Shown in pieces: positions 10,666-19,025 of a stretch of DNA of 64,000 bases. Origin of the DNA: CBDDDW01 sp965226805 (lineage in GTDB: Bacteria; Chloroflexota; Dehalococcoidia; Lucifugimonadales; JAGWBF01); contig CBDDDW010000028.1 in NCBI GenBank assembly GCA_965226805.1, positions 1-64,000 of the forward strand, given 5' to 3'. Both the position numbers and the translations under genes were made by a program. Under the pieces are notes generated by a model. The model had not been told where the DNA came from, made no database searches, and saw only the letters and a list, made by a program, of their open reading frames with translations. How positions within the stretch are numbered: position 1 is the stretch's first letter; every line of letters begins with the position of its first letter.

Positions 10666-11423
10666 GGACCACCCTCCGCCGGGGCCGATTTGTCCTGGGA
10701 CCCGGCGAACCCGGCCCTGAGATGGTTCCCTTCGTGGACCAGGCGCCCGCCCCCGTGCAGGCCCGAGCTCCAATTGCGCTCGTCGGTCAGCATATAGGTG
10801 TTGTGGGGTTGGATTGCGTCGTCCCCCTCGCCGTCGGACCACACCACCCGGACCGTTCCCTGCGGGTCTCCATCAGACCCAATGGAAACAGCTACAAGAG
10901 CGGCCAAGGCGGAGCCGGCGTCGACAGTTTCCCGGTACAGCGGGGTTGAGGGGAGACACGGCTTGCGCCCGATGAACAGGGGGCGGGCCGGCTCCTGCAG
11001 GGCTTGGGCCAAGTCGTCCAGCGTTGGCTCCTCGCCGTCCGGTTCCAGGCGTAGGGCGACGGTTACGCGCATGTCGGCGAAGTAGTCCCGGTAACGTAGG
11101 TGATTTTGGTAGGTGCCACCACCTCGGCCTTCGGGACGGCCCTGCGTGGTCCAGCTTTGCTCGGTATTGTTTATGGCGGCCGTCTGAAAGTCGGTCATCC
11201 GCACCCCGCCCGCCGGCTCCCGGTCAATGCGGGCGGCGAACACCAGCCGGTCTTGCAGCCGTTGATGCCGCTCGCGCTCGATGCGCCGCCAGCCGAGGGC
11301 GTTGGCCAGCAGGCCGGTCAGCATGGACGCCGACGGGAACCGGCGGATGACGCCCAGGTTGTCAATGGTCTCCCCGCCAAAGGCCATCAGCGGCGATTCC
11401 AGGCGCATTATCAGGTGTCGCAT
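10662..11423 (-). CDS. cas5e: Cas5e, Cascade subunit
   Basis: A 253-residue Cas5e (CasD). It binds the 5' handle of the crRNA at the foot of Cascade. The N-terminus MRHLIMRLESPLMAFGGET, followed by RRFPSASMLTGLLANALGW, is highly characteristic of the I-E Cas5 family. A further family segment, RPLFIGRKPCLPS, lies at about residue 155. It sits between cas7e (13 bp upstream) and cas6e (4-bp overlap) in the canonical order. Confidence 0.95.
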   Translation of the reverse strand: MRHLIMRLESPLMAFGGETIDNLGVIRRFPSASMLTGLLANALGWRRIERERHQRLQDRLVFAARIDREPAGGVRMTDFQTAAINNTEQSWTTQGRPEGRGGGTYQNHLRYRDYFADMRVTVALRLEPDGEEPTLDDLAQALQEPARPLFIGRKPCLPSTPLYRETVDAGSALAALVAVSIGSDGDPQGTVRVVWSDGEGDDAIQPHNTYMLTDERNWSSGLHGGGRLVHEGNHLRAGFAGSQDKSAPAEGGP

Positions 11424-11436
11424 AATCTACCCTGCC

Positions 11437-12597
11437 TTATCGGACTGCCTGCGCCGCCCAGGACGCCAGATCGTCCAGGCACAGCCGCTCGGCGCCGGGG
11501 ATAGCGCAGTCCTCCACTGACACGAACCGGCGGACTTCTTTCCCGCCATAGGCGTTGTCCAGCTTCTCCAGGTGATCGGACAGCTTCCTGGCGGCCTCCT
11601 CGACTTGTGGGCGCGCCGGGTCCCGATAGGCATTGGCCAGGCTGCGGGGTTGCCGGTTGCCCGCTTCAACCAGAACCAGATCGGCGCAGGCGTAGGGCGC
11701 GGTGGAACCCAGCTTGGCGCCGGGGGTGACGGTGGCAATCAGATGCAGCAAGTGTTCGACCACCCTGGTGGCCAACTCCCGGTCGGCGCTTTGCCATTCC
11801 CCGGGAGGGCATCCTTCCAGGTTGGAAACCAAAGCTGGAACGTCCACGACCACGTAGCCGTAGAACAGCCCGGCGGTCAGCTCCATGTCGCCGATGTGGG
11901 CCGCCCCGGCGTCTTCATCGTCCCGCTGCAAGTCGTCCACCACAGAGAAGTAGTCGCTCTCGCTTTCCTCCCGGTGAACGGTGAAGGCGTGGGCGACGTG
12001 AATGGCGGCGTCGATGTTGGCCCCCGGGTCCGAAGTGACCATGCGGCCGAACAGCGCGCTCTCCAGTCCGGCGGGAAGGCGAGCCGTGTCAAGAAGCGCG
12101 CGGAAGTTGCTGCCCTCGCCCCGGCGGGCGTTGAAAAGCGCGGTGGCGGCCTCTCCAGCGGCTTTGGCGTCACCGGAATGTTCAGTGCAGATGGCGGCGG
12201 CCCTCTGGTGTAGGTGTTCCACTTCCGGCAAGCCGAGGAGCAGGGGCTGCCGTCCAGCTTTCGACGTGCCGCTCTTGCCGTACACGCCGATGTTGAAGGC
12301 GTCTTCGACCGACTTCAGGACTTCCTCGCTGAAGTTGCCCGTGTCTTTCAGGGGGGCGATCACTTTCCGTTCAACGAGGTTCCGCGAGCGCAGGGCCGAG
12401 GTGCTGCCGGCGATGTTGCCCAGCGAAAACTCATCCTGGGCAACCCGCCAGTGACGCTTGAGGCACTGGGATGAAATGCGGGTGCGGACCGCCGCGCCGA
12501 AGGGAAGCCGCTTGGCAAGGCCGCTGTCGTCCCGGTTCAGCAGCGCCGCCGGGTAGGAGTGCAGGGTATGGATTTGCAGAAACTTGGGGGTGGTCAT
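11437..12597 (-). CDS. cas7e: Cas7e, Cascade backbone subunit
   Basis: A 386-residue Cas7e (CasC/Cse4). Six copies form the helical backbone that presents the crRNA guide and kinks it every sixth base. The start MTTPKFLQIHTLHSYPAALLNRDD, with KRLPFGAAVRTRISSQCLKRHWR downstream, is the standard I-E Cas7 opening. I chose ATG 12597 because it has an AAGGAG Shine-Dalgarno and this N-terminus. An upstream in-frame extension is not family-like. Confidence 0.95.
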   Translation of the reverse strand: MTTPKFLQIHTLHSYPAALLNRDDSGLAKRLPFGAAVRTRISSQCLKRHWRVAQDEFSLGNIAGSTSALRSRNLVERKVIAPLKDTGNFSEEVLKSVEDAFNIGVYGKSGTSKAGRQPLLLGLPEVEHLHQRAAAICTEHSGDAKAAGEAATALFNARRGEGSNFRALLDTARLPAGLESALFGRMVTSDPGANIDAAIHVAHAFTVHREESESDYFSVVDDLQRDDEDAGAAHIGDMELTAGLFYGYVVVDVPALVSNLEGCPPGEWQSADRELATRVVEHLLHLIATVTPGAKLGSTAPYACADLVLVEAGNRQPRSLANAYRDPARPQVEEAARKLSDHLEKLDNAYGGKEVRRFVSVEDCAIPGAERLCLDDLASWAAQAVR

Positions 12598-12628
12598 GGG
12601 CAAGACTCCTTTTGTGCGTGATTCTCCG

Positions 12629-13243
12629 TCACTCCGATGGTTGGGCATTGCGCCGCTCCGCCCCGTAATACTCCCGGGCCATACGGCGGCGGGACTGCTC
12701 GGCGGCTTCATCATCGTAGCCGTCGTTCAAGATGAACGAGGCCATTTCCCGCCAGTTGAAGGACACGTCGGCGGAGGCCAGCATCCGGAACATCCGGGCC
12801 AGCAATATCCGCAGCATCGGACCCCGGGACGTCATCAGACGGTTGAACCGGGTCTCGCTGTAAAAGCCCTGTTCACGGCGGGATTCGCTTCCCAGGAACA
12901 AGGCCCGGCCCACCGGGTTATAGCCGTCGTGGGCGGTGCGGGGGGTTCCATCCCCGTTGTTGGTGGGGGTCATCAGGGCGATGCCGTGCATGATGAGCGC
13001 CCATTTGGACTCGATTTCGAGACCTCTGAACAGTCCCTGCCGGGCCATCAGCCGCCAGAATGCTGCTGGGTCGGGATTGTCCGGGTCCATCCGGCGCAGC
13101 TGGGCCAGGTCGCCCCGGGGGAAGTTCTCCGAGGCAATTAGGCCGGCCAGCGTCACGGCATTGGAGGGCCAGGAAGTATTAGGGTCGGCAATGTCCGCAA
13201 CGTTGGGGTTGAGCGGGGTTTCGCTCGCTTGGGTAGTTGTCAT
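12629..13243 (-). CDS. cse2: Cse2 (Cas11e), Cascade small subunit
   Basis: A 204-residue Cse2/CasB. Two copies form the Cascade belly and stabilise the R-loop. The all-helical sequence has conserved segments FPRGDLAQLRRMDPDNPDPAAFWRL and SRGPMLRILLARMFRML. Translation begins at ATG overlapping the cas8e stop by four bases, consistent with coupled expression. It is followed 31 bp later by cas7e. Confidence 0.93.
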   Translation of the reverse strand: MTTTQASETPLNPNVADIADPNTSWPSNAVTLAGLIASENFPRGDLAQLRRMDPDNPDPAAFWRLMARQGLFRGLEIESKWALIMHGIALMTPTNNGDGTPRTAHDGYNPVGRALFLGSESRREQGFYSETRFNRLMTSRGPMLRILLARMFRMLASADVSFNWREMASFILNDGYDDEAAEQSRRRMAREYYGAERRNAQPSE

Positions 13244-14811
13244 GCTGTTGCTTCTCCGGCGCCTGCGGTGGCGAATATCTCCGGTAGGCCGTTGTTGCCC
13301 CTTATCCGCCCCTCGAACAGGCCGTCGGCGCGGACCCGGGCCTTGTAGCGGTGGATGGTAGGGCAGGGCAGCGAGTCCTCGGCATCGTGCAGAACATTCC
13401 GGGCCTCATTCACTAGCCACCCCTGCCACTCTAGACTTTTCTCGCGGCGTTCGCTTTGGTCATCAATCACGAACTCGTCCTGCAGACTCTCGAAAAAGCG
13501 TGCGTCGACGATTTCATCCAACCGGCCCAGCCAAGGCCGGGCCAGTCTGCGGCCTTCCGGGCTAAGGTTGTCGTCTTCGCCCCGGGCGATGAAAACCTGG
13601 ATGGCATGGCTGAGGATGCGTTGGACCGTCCGAATCTTCTCAATCCGGTCCCGGGCCAGGTCTCCCAATTCCTGGGTCCCGCCAGCGCGGCCAAAGGCTT
13701 GCACCGTGCGTTGACGAAGCGGGATTATGCGTTCGTAGTAACCCTCGGTCTTTCCCGACCCGCGTACCATGGCACGGGCAACCAATTGGGTTTCCTGTTC
13801 CTGTTGCGTGGCTTGAAGCAAAAGAGGTTGCTGCCAGTCGCCGGGGGTGAGGTAATCCACCACCCTCTGATAGGTGAACCCGCCGCTGGCCAGGGTAAGG
13901 GATTTGTTTTCCTTGGTGTTGATGGGAGTCCACGGGTCGCCGGTTTGGCCGTTCAACGCCTTGGACTCTATGCGGGCCGCTTTGGAGCTCGCTTTGAGAG
14001 CGATCAGATTGTTGCCCTCATTGCAACCCAAGCGCACACGGCGGCACACTTCGATGTACCAAGGGGCCAGTTGATTCGGAAGGAGCGCTTCGGATTTTTC
14101 ACCATTCCAAGGCATAACCCAAAGCAGGCCGATACTGTCCGGCCGCATAGGGTACTGGTCGAGAAGCGAGTCCTGACGCTCCAGCAGTATGAGAATGTCA
14201 TGCCGCAGATGGGCGCCGGGGCCTTCTGATGGGGCTAGGGTAATTGCCGGACGGTTGCCGAAACCGCTATTCATCCGGGAAATGCCGAAGTTCCCCGCCC
14301 CACCGAATCCCTCCATCGTTTGTAGCGTAACCAAGGCGAAAAGCCAGTCATCGACCCGGGCTTGCGCGGCTACGGAGGATTTGAGGTCGTGGTTCTTGGA
14401 CGTGACCAGCATATCCAGTTCGTCGGGCGTGTTGACGACGCCCTTGTAGTCCTTCGCCCGCTCGGCGGAGCGGGCAGGGGGCTGCATGAAGGCGGGTTTG
14501 GTGATGTCGTCCACCACCAATTGCCAGGGTTCGTCGTCCGGGAATTCCGGCGTCAGGCCGCGGAGCAGCGTCAGCCACTCCCCGCCGGTGGTCGGCGGTG
14601 TGGCGACATCCGCCCGGTGCATCGCCATCGCGCCCAACTGCACCAGGAAGGCGTGCCAGGCGTGGCGTTGGTGTGGCCGCAGGGCGGGGAAGGTACTCAC
14701 CGGATTGTCCTTATCCATCAGCGCGGCGTACACTCCTGGCAAGGAAGCCTGTGCGTGGGTGCCGCCGGTCCAGTCGAAGCGTATGCCCGGTTCGGTTAGT
14801 ACATTGAACAT
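13240..14811 (-). CDS. cas8e: Cas8e (Cse1), Cascade large subunit
   Basis: A 523-residue Cas8e (CasA/Cse1). It recognises the PAM, starts R-loop formation and recruits Cas3. The family start MFNVLTEPGIRFDW fixes the initiation codon at ATG 14811; a longer in-frame upstream stretch (to 14955) is low-complexity and unlikely to be translated. Conserved features include KPAFMQPP at about residue 105, LVTLQTMEGFGGAGNFGISRMN near residue 165, and LWVMPWNGEKSEALLPNQLAPWYIEVCRRVRL. It is the first gene of the Cascade run. A near-consensus promoter and a crRNA-like control region lie upstream. Confidence 0.95.
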   Translation of the reverse strand: MFNVLTEPGIRFDWTGGTHAQASLPGVYAALMDKDNPVSTFPALRPHQRHAWHAFLVQLGAMAMHRADVATPPTTGGEWLTLLRGLTPEFPDDEPWQLVVDDITKPAFMQPPARSAERAKDYKGVVNTPDELDMLVTSKNHDLKSSVAAQARVDDWLFALVTLQTMEGFGGAGNFGISRMNSGFGNRPAITLAPSEGPGAHLRHDILILLERQDSLLDQYPMRPDSIGLLWVMPWNGEKSEALLPNQLAPWYIEVCRRVRLGCNEGNNLIALKASSKAARIESKALNGQTGDPWTPINTKENKSLTLASGGFTYQRVVDYLTPGDWQQPLLLQATQQEQETQLVARAMVRGSGKTEGYYERIIPLRQRTVQAFGRAGGTQELGDLARDRIEKIRTVQRILSHAIQVFIARGEDDNLSPEGRRLARPWLGRLDEIVDARFFESLQDEFVIDDQSERREKSLEWQGWLVNEARNVLHDAEDSLPCPTIHRYKARVRADGLFEGRIRGNNGLPEIFATAGAGEATA

Positions 14812-14880
14812 GGTGTTATGTTCCCCCATCTGTGGATCGCGCCGTGCAGGGTAAACACTTGGCACTTTAAGAACAGGCTC

Positions 14881-14926
14881 TTTCAGTTCTCCCTCTGGGA
14901 GAGGGGACTTTCTCTGAAAACTGAAA
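14881..14926 (-). promoter_or_regulatory. Stem-loop in the putative cas8e 5' leader
   Basis: An 8-bp inverted repeat (TTTCAGTT at 14881-14888, AACTGAAA at 14919-14926) encloses a nested CTCCC/GGGAG hairpin. It lies 70 bp upstream of the cas8e start within the transcript predicted from the 15212-15240 promoter. It could be an attenuator or mRNA structure. The function is unknown. Confidence 0.35.
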
Positions 14927-14994
14927 TGCCCTGGCTCTAAGAGCAATTGCCTCACTCGCGCAATGGGCCACTGTCATTGATTTGACTCCGGATC

Positions 14995-15156
14995 CTACTC
15001 AGTAATGAATGAAATCGTGGATTCCAATGCGTTACGCTTATGTCGTAGGTCTGCACAATGTCTTTCCGCCGAGTCGAGCTCTTTCATCATGGAAGACAGT
15101 TTAATTTTAAGGGATCGTACCGTTTCCTCGGGATTTTCCTTGGGGTATTCCATCAT
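14995..15156 (-). CDS. Small coiled-coil-like protein ahead of cas8e
   Basis: A 53-residue open frame starting at the ATGATG at 15156, with GAAGGA just upstream (close spacing, so the exact start is uncertain). The sequence is charged and helical with heptad-like spacing (VRSLKIKLSSMMKELDSAERH). I recognise no family. It lies between the predicted cas promoter and cas8e and would be the first gene of that transcript. It might be a regulator, a small Cascade partner, or not translated at all. Its base composition is more AT-rich than the cas genes. Confidence 0.4.
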   Translation of the reverse strand: MMEYPKENPEETVRSLKIKLSSMMKELDSAERHCADLRHKRNALESTISFITE

Positions 15157-15170
15157 TCCTTCAAGAAATA

Positions 15171-15205
15171 AGGATTGATCATGCAAACATAGCAACTAAT
15201 GACTT
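15171..15205 (-). promoter_or_regulatory. Predicted Cascade target site at the cas8e promoter
   Basis: On the minus strand, AAG (15205-15203), a canonical I-E PAM, is followed by TCATTAGTTGCTATGTTT (15202-15185). The guide at 15331-15348 on the plus strand reads CCATTGGTTGCGATGTTT. Fifteen of 18 positions match; the mismatches are at 1, 6 and 12. The site begins about seven bases after the -10 box, that is, at the expected transcription start. Binding of Cascade here should block the promoter. The function is inferred. Confidence 0.6.
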
Positions 15206-15211
15206 CGATTC

Positions 15212-15240
15212 ATCATAGGGGCATAAACTCGCCCCGTCAA
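15212..15240 (-). promoter_or_regulatory. Promoter for the cas8e operon
   Basis: Minus strand: -35 TTGACG (15240-15235), 17-bp spacer, -10 TATGAT (15217-15212). Transcription would start near 15205 and run into the small frame and cas8e. The spacer contains GGGGC and GCCCC arms, a possible operator. This is the best sigma-70-like promoter in the cas3-cas8e gap. Confidence 0.7.
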
Positions 15241-15301
15241 TAGCTCAGTAGAAGAGAATCCAGATTGGGTATAACATTATCGGCGTCCAGTTGCCGACCT
15301 A

Positions 15302-15450
15302 GTTTCCACATCGACCGTGTGGATAGACCACCATTGGTTGCGATGTTTTATCGCGAGTCGCAAATTCCCCCGCACACGCGGGGATATGCCGGATGCCGTG
15401 GGCATCTGGTACATTAAGGCGATGGCCCCCCTCGGACACGGGGATAGGAA
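15302..15450 (+). CRISPR. Degenerate three-repeat mini-CRISPR (CreR-like guide)
   Basis: Three degenerate copies of the I-E repeat lie on the plus strand at 15302-15329, 15363-15390 and 15423-15450. Their starts are 61 and 60 nt apart, the same period as the old part of the main array. The first matches the repeat at 19 of 28 positions and keeps the ATAGACC handle; its stem has become CCACA/TGTGG through paired changes. The second retains a perfect CCCCGC/GCGGGG stem. The third keeps CCTCG-GACA-CGGGG (one G-U pair). The two guides are 15330-15362 and 15391-15422. Orientation is opposite to the main array and divergent from the cas8e promoter. The first guide matches that promoter's start region (15171-15202). 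Either this is a functional Cas-regulating crRNA or the wreck of an older array. Position, stem conservation and target favour the former. Confidence 0.75.
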
Positions 15451-15465
15451 TTGGCTGGCGCCGGG

Positions 15466-18153
15466 TCACCCTTCCCGCCGCAGGCCCAGCCGGTCGTAGC
15501 GGAAGTGGGCGTTGGCCAGGGTGAACTCGAAGCCATCGCCGGTTGGCGTGGTTGCCACCGGGTCTTCCGGGGTCAGGCCCCGAGACAGGTGGTAGGGGAT
15601 GGACACCTGTGGAATCGGCAGGCCGTCGTCGAAGGGGCTGGCCGGTGGTGGCTCGAAAGTCACCGTCACCCCCTCGTCGCCCAGCCGGGTGCGGATACGC
15701 TCTTCCACCGATCCGAAGGCGACCTCCCGGTCCAGGAATGAGCAGTCGCGCCGGATGATTGCGTTGCGCGCGGTCAGGCCCTCCGCGATGGTCTCCCCGG
15801 CCACGTCATTGGCGTGGGCGACCCAATCTTCGCCCATAGCGTTCACTAGGTCTTGCAGCTTGGCCGGGTGGGTGGCCCGCTCCACCAGCATCCGGTTCAT
15901 CGCCGGGATTTGCCACGGTTCCCCGGTGTCCGAAAAGTCCTGCACCAACCGGCGGGTGGCCTCCAGAATCCGCAGGTCTTCGTAGACGAAAGCGCCCGGA
16001 CCAAGGCCATTGCGGTTGGGGCCGCGCGTCAGGAAAGACGAGAGGTCTTCACCATCCAGGGTCAGTACCACGCAGGCGGCGGTCTCGAAGCCGGGGGGGC
16101 GTCCCTCGGGGCGGTCATGGCGATGGAGACGCCCGATGCGCTGGAGCAGCACGTCCACGGGGCAAAGGTCGGTGATGAGCAGATCGGCGTCGATGTCCAA
16201 CGACTGCTCCAAGGTCTGCGTTCCAACCACCACCAGGCCGCCCTCGTCCCGATGCCGGCCCACCTGCCCCTCCACGGCGGCGTCCAGCAGCTTCCGGTCC
16301 TCGGCGGCGAACCTGCCGTGATGCAGCGTGGGGAAGCCCCGGCAGGCAAACAGCAGGGCACGATCTCCGGCGTCGGCCTCTTCCAGCAGTGCCTGCTGGG
16401 TCTCAATAGCGAAGTTGACGGTGTTACGAATCACCAGCACCTTGGCGCCATCGCGGGCTGCCGCCAGCGCCCGGCGGGCAACGTTCGAGAAGTCGCGCAT
16501 GGCGGAGATGGCGTATACGGTGACGTTCTTGCCGCCGGCGCTACCCGCGACCCCGGTCACCACCTCGCCCATTGGGCCGCCGGTCACAATGGCCGGGTAG
16601 AGGATGGCCTCGGCCTCGTCGGGCGTGGGCAGGTCGGCGGCTATCCTCCGCGGGCCGCGGGACAGCAGGCTGTGCCGCGCCGCCGACCCCAGGGTGGCCG
16701 ACATCAGCAAGGCGTACCCGCCGCCGGCGGTGTGGGCGTCGAGTAAGGCTTCGATGATGGCCCGCATATAGGTGTCCGAAGCGTGTACCTCGTCCACCAC
16801 CAGCAGGTTGCGGGCCAAGCAGGCGGCCCTCATGTGGCCGTGCCGGACTTTCAGCGCGCCCATCATCGCCTGGTCCACGGTGCCAACGGCTATCTGGGAG
16901 GCCAGGAACCTCTTGGACGACTCGGCCGCCCAGAACTTGCGGTGGGCGTCGTGGCCCGCGTGGTCTTCCCACCAGACTTCGTACTGGCCCAGGTGATTGC
17001 CGGTGAAGTCGCCGGCACGTAGGTAGCCAGGCACGGCCAGCACCGGTTCAGGCTTGTGGTCTGCCGGGAACAGGTTGGAAATAAACTTGTTGACCCGTTC
17101 GTGCAGTTGGCTGGCAGCGGATCGGGTGGGCAACGCGAAGTACATCCCATCCACCAGCCCCGCCTCGTACATCCGGGCGAACCGCCATAGGGCGGCCTCG
17201 GTCTTGCCGGAACCCGTTTCGGACTCTATGATTGTCACGGGTTCATCCAGGGGCGTCTCCCACGCGGCATGATGCTGGATGGCGTTGGGCGGGGGGCTGT
17301 CGGGGATGTCGAACAAATCGCCAAAACCGGGGACGGAGCCGGAAGCGGCCCGCTGCTCGGTTAGGTCCAACCCGACCGCGTTGACCGCCTTTCCGGCTTG
17401 CCGCCGGGCGTGGTCCATGTAACCGTCGTCGGGGACAGACACGAAATTGAACCACTCCTCGTCGGAGCCAATCCAGTCCGCCAGGGTACATATGCCCAAA
17501 AACATGTGCTGGAAGGGGGGATTCGACGGCAGCGGCGGCGCGGCGGCGTCAAAGGCTTGGGAGAACCACCCGCGCACCAGTTGGCTGATGTTCCGGACGC
17601 TCTGCTGTGGGTCGAGACCGGCGAAGGGCCCCCAGACGGCCGGGTTGGGCTGTTTCGGCTCATAGAGGTTCAGGGGTTCGCCGTGGTGGGAAAAGGCGGC
17701 GGCGAACAGGGCTGACACCGTATTGCCACCATCTGAGTCCCAGCCCAAGAAATCACTCCACCCCAAGGCATCCAGGAACCAATCGGTGGTGCTGCTGTCC
17801 GTACCGCACAGGACTGGCACCAAGTCCGACGTGTGGCTGGCCCATCGCGGCTTTTGTCGTCCTTGCAGGTCGGCGGCCGTCCAGATTTGGGCCTGGAATC
17901 CCATGTTCACCTTGCCGATGTCGTGGAGGGCGGCGAACACACATAGCCGCGCCGCGGTTGCATCGTCTAGGTAGTCCCGCTCGGCGGCGCGGGCGATCCG
18001 CTTACGGATGGTTGGCTGTTGCAGCAGCGCCTCGAAACAGGCACCGACGTCGGCTAGGTGATGTTCTAGCAGGTGTATCCGTCCGGGTTGCCTTCTATCC
18101 GATTTCGCCCAATGGCGCCGGGTGTAAGCTGGAGCTATTTCTGGAACTGGCAT
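15466..18153 (-). CDS. cas3: Cas3, type I nuclease-helicase
   Basis: An 895-residue Cas3. It is recruited by Cascade and degrades the displaced strand of target DNA. The N-terminal HD nuclease domain shows HLLEHHLADV (about 27-36), the HD pair at 77-78 in AALHDIGKVN, and SHH near 155-157. The SF2 helicase follows, with Walker A ETGSGKT (312-318), DEVH (454-457) and SAT (485-487). I start at ATG 18153 because AGGAGAGG lies just upstream; an in-frame ATG at 18180 would put that Shine-Dalgarno inside the gene. It lies 654 bp upstream of cas8e and probably has its own promoter. Its own upstream region is cut by an IS630 remnant. Confidence 0.95.
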   Translation of the reverse strand: MPVPEIAPAYTRRHWAKSDRRQPGRIHLLEHHLADVGACFEALLQQPTIRKRIARAAERDYLDDATAARLCVFAALHDIGKVNMGFQAQIWTAADLQGRQKPRWASHTSDLVPVLCGTDSSTTDWFLDALGWSDFLGWDSDGGNTVSALFAAAFSHHGEPLNLYEPKQPNPAVWGPFAGLDPQQSVRNISQLVRGWFSQAFDAAAPPLPSNPPFQHMFLGICTLADWIGSDEEWFNFVSVPDDGYMDHARRQAGKAVNAVGLDLTEQRAASGSVPGFGDLFDIPDSPPPNAIQHHAAWETPLDEPVTIIESETGSGKTEAALWRFARMYEAGLVDGMYFALPTRSAASQLHERVNKFISNLFPADHKPEPVLAVPGYLRAGDFTGNHLGQYEVWWEDHAGHDAHRKFWAAESSKRFLASQIAVGTVDQAMMGALKVRHGHMRAACLARNLLVVDEVHASDTYMRAIIEALLDAHTAGGGYALLMSATLGSAARHSLLSRGPRRIAADLPTPDEAEAILYPAIVTGGPMGEVVTGVAGSAGGKNVTVYAISAMRDFSNVARRALAAARDGAKVLVIRNTVNFAIETQQALLEEADAGDRALLFACRGFPTLHHGRFAAEDRKLLDAAVEGQVGRHRDEGGLVVVGTQTLEQSLDIDADLLITDLCPVDVLLQRIGRLHRHDRPEGRPPGFETAACVVLTLDGEDLSSFLTRGPNRNGLGPGAFVYEDLRILEATRRLVQDFSDTGEPWQIPAMNRMLVERATHPAKLQDLVNAMGEDWVAHANDVAGETIAEGLTARNAIIRRDCSFLDREVAFGSVEERIRTRLGDEGVTVTFEPPPASPFDDGLPIPQVSIPYHLSRGLTPEDPVATTPTGDGFEFTLANAHFRYDRLGLRREG

Positions 18154-18209
18154 CAATTCAACCTCTCCTGTAAAATCCATGAGGCCGCACTCGGTCGAGC
18201 AGGTCGGCC

Positions 18210-18863
18210 CTAGATTACCGCCGGATTATAGAAAACACTGATTCTGCCAAGCATTGACCTCGCCGCGCAGGATGTCTTGATTGGATTAGGAAAGTCAACG
18301 GGCTCGTACGGCCGTTGGTAGACCTCCAGTACGTCTTCCATCGCGCACACAAACTCCGCGCTCTGACCGGGCGGGATGCACCAACTCTGCTTCAGCCACG
18401 GCTTCAGTTCGTTTTTTTTTTTTTTAAGCGCCTGGCGAACCGTCTCGGTGCTAATGGTCCCGACTATCTCACACTCGACCAACTGGTCAGCCAACAGCTT
18501 CAGGGTCCAACTGGCACGCCCCTCCGGCGGTTCCCCGCAGGCCATCGCTATCAACCGTGCTTCACCTTCGCCGTCCAGTCTCTTTTGACGCCGACGCAGT
18601 TGCTTTTTGCGATTCAGCGCAGACTCGACCCCCTCCTCCACACAGCGCTTGCGTATTCGCTCGACCGTTGACTGTCCCACACCGAGCGCGCTGGTGATGT
18701 CCGCGTCCTTCATTCCCCCGTCCGAGCGTGACTCATCGCTCATCAGCAGAATGCGCGCATGGGTCTGTTTGTACGCCGCAGCCCGACCGCGTGAGACCAA
18801 GGCGTTGAGTTCCTGTTGTTCGTCGGTAGTCAGTCTGATACGGTACTTCTTGGTAGACATCAT
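18210..18863 (-). pseudogene. IS630-family transposase, 3'-truncated
   Basis: A 217-residue frame starting at ATGATG (18863) with GAGGAGG upstream. It has the helix-turn-helix part of IS630 transposases (DADITSALGVGQSTVERIRKRC) and the linker NELKPWLKQSWCIPPGQSAEFVCAMEDVLEVYQRPYEP. Just where the DDE domain should begin, it runs into unrelated sequence and stops. The catalytic aspartates are absent, so it cannot transpose by itself. A run of 14 A residues (18412-18425, minus strand) could promote slippage. The remnant abuts the cas3 upstream region. Confidence 0.75.
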
Positions 18864-18999
18864 GGTTCCTCCTCGGTTCAACGTTACGATTGAACCCCCA
18901 AGAGGAACAATGACTATCATGGTATTCATTTCAATGATGTTGGACCACTAGATTACCGCCGGATTATTAGAAAACACTGGATTAGGAAAGTCAACGGGC
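18210..18999. repeat. Direct repeats bounding the IS630 remnant
   Basis: A motif beginning CTAGATTACCGCCGGATTAT, followed by agaaaacactg, occurs at about 18210-18240 and again at 18949-18979, in the same orientation. Each is followed by GATTAGGAAAGTCAACGGGC (18283-18302 and 18979-18998). In the second copy the two parts are adjacent; in the first about 43 bp intervene. This looks like two deletion-derived ends of the same element and marks rearrangement beside cas3. Confidence 0.6.
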
Positions 19000-19025
19000 T
19001 GTTGTCAGTTTTCGGAGGGAAGGTG

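Noticed and set aside
14812..14955. Longer N-terminus for Cas8e from ATG 14955
   Set aside because: The extra 48 residues include the structured leader and are unlike any Cas8e; the family start MFNVLTEP lies at 14811.
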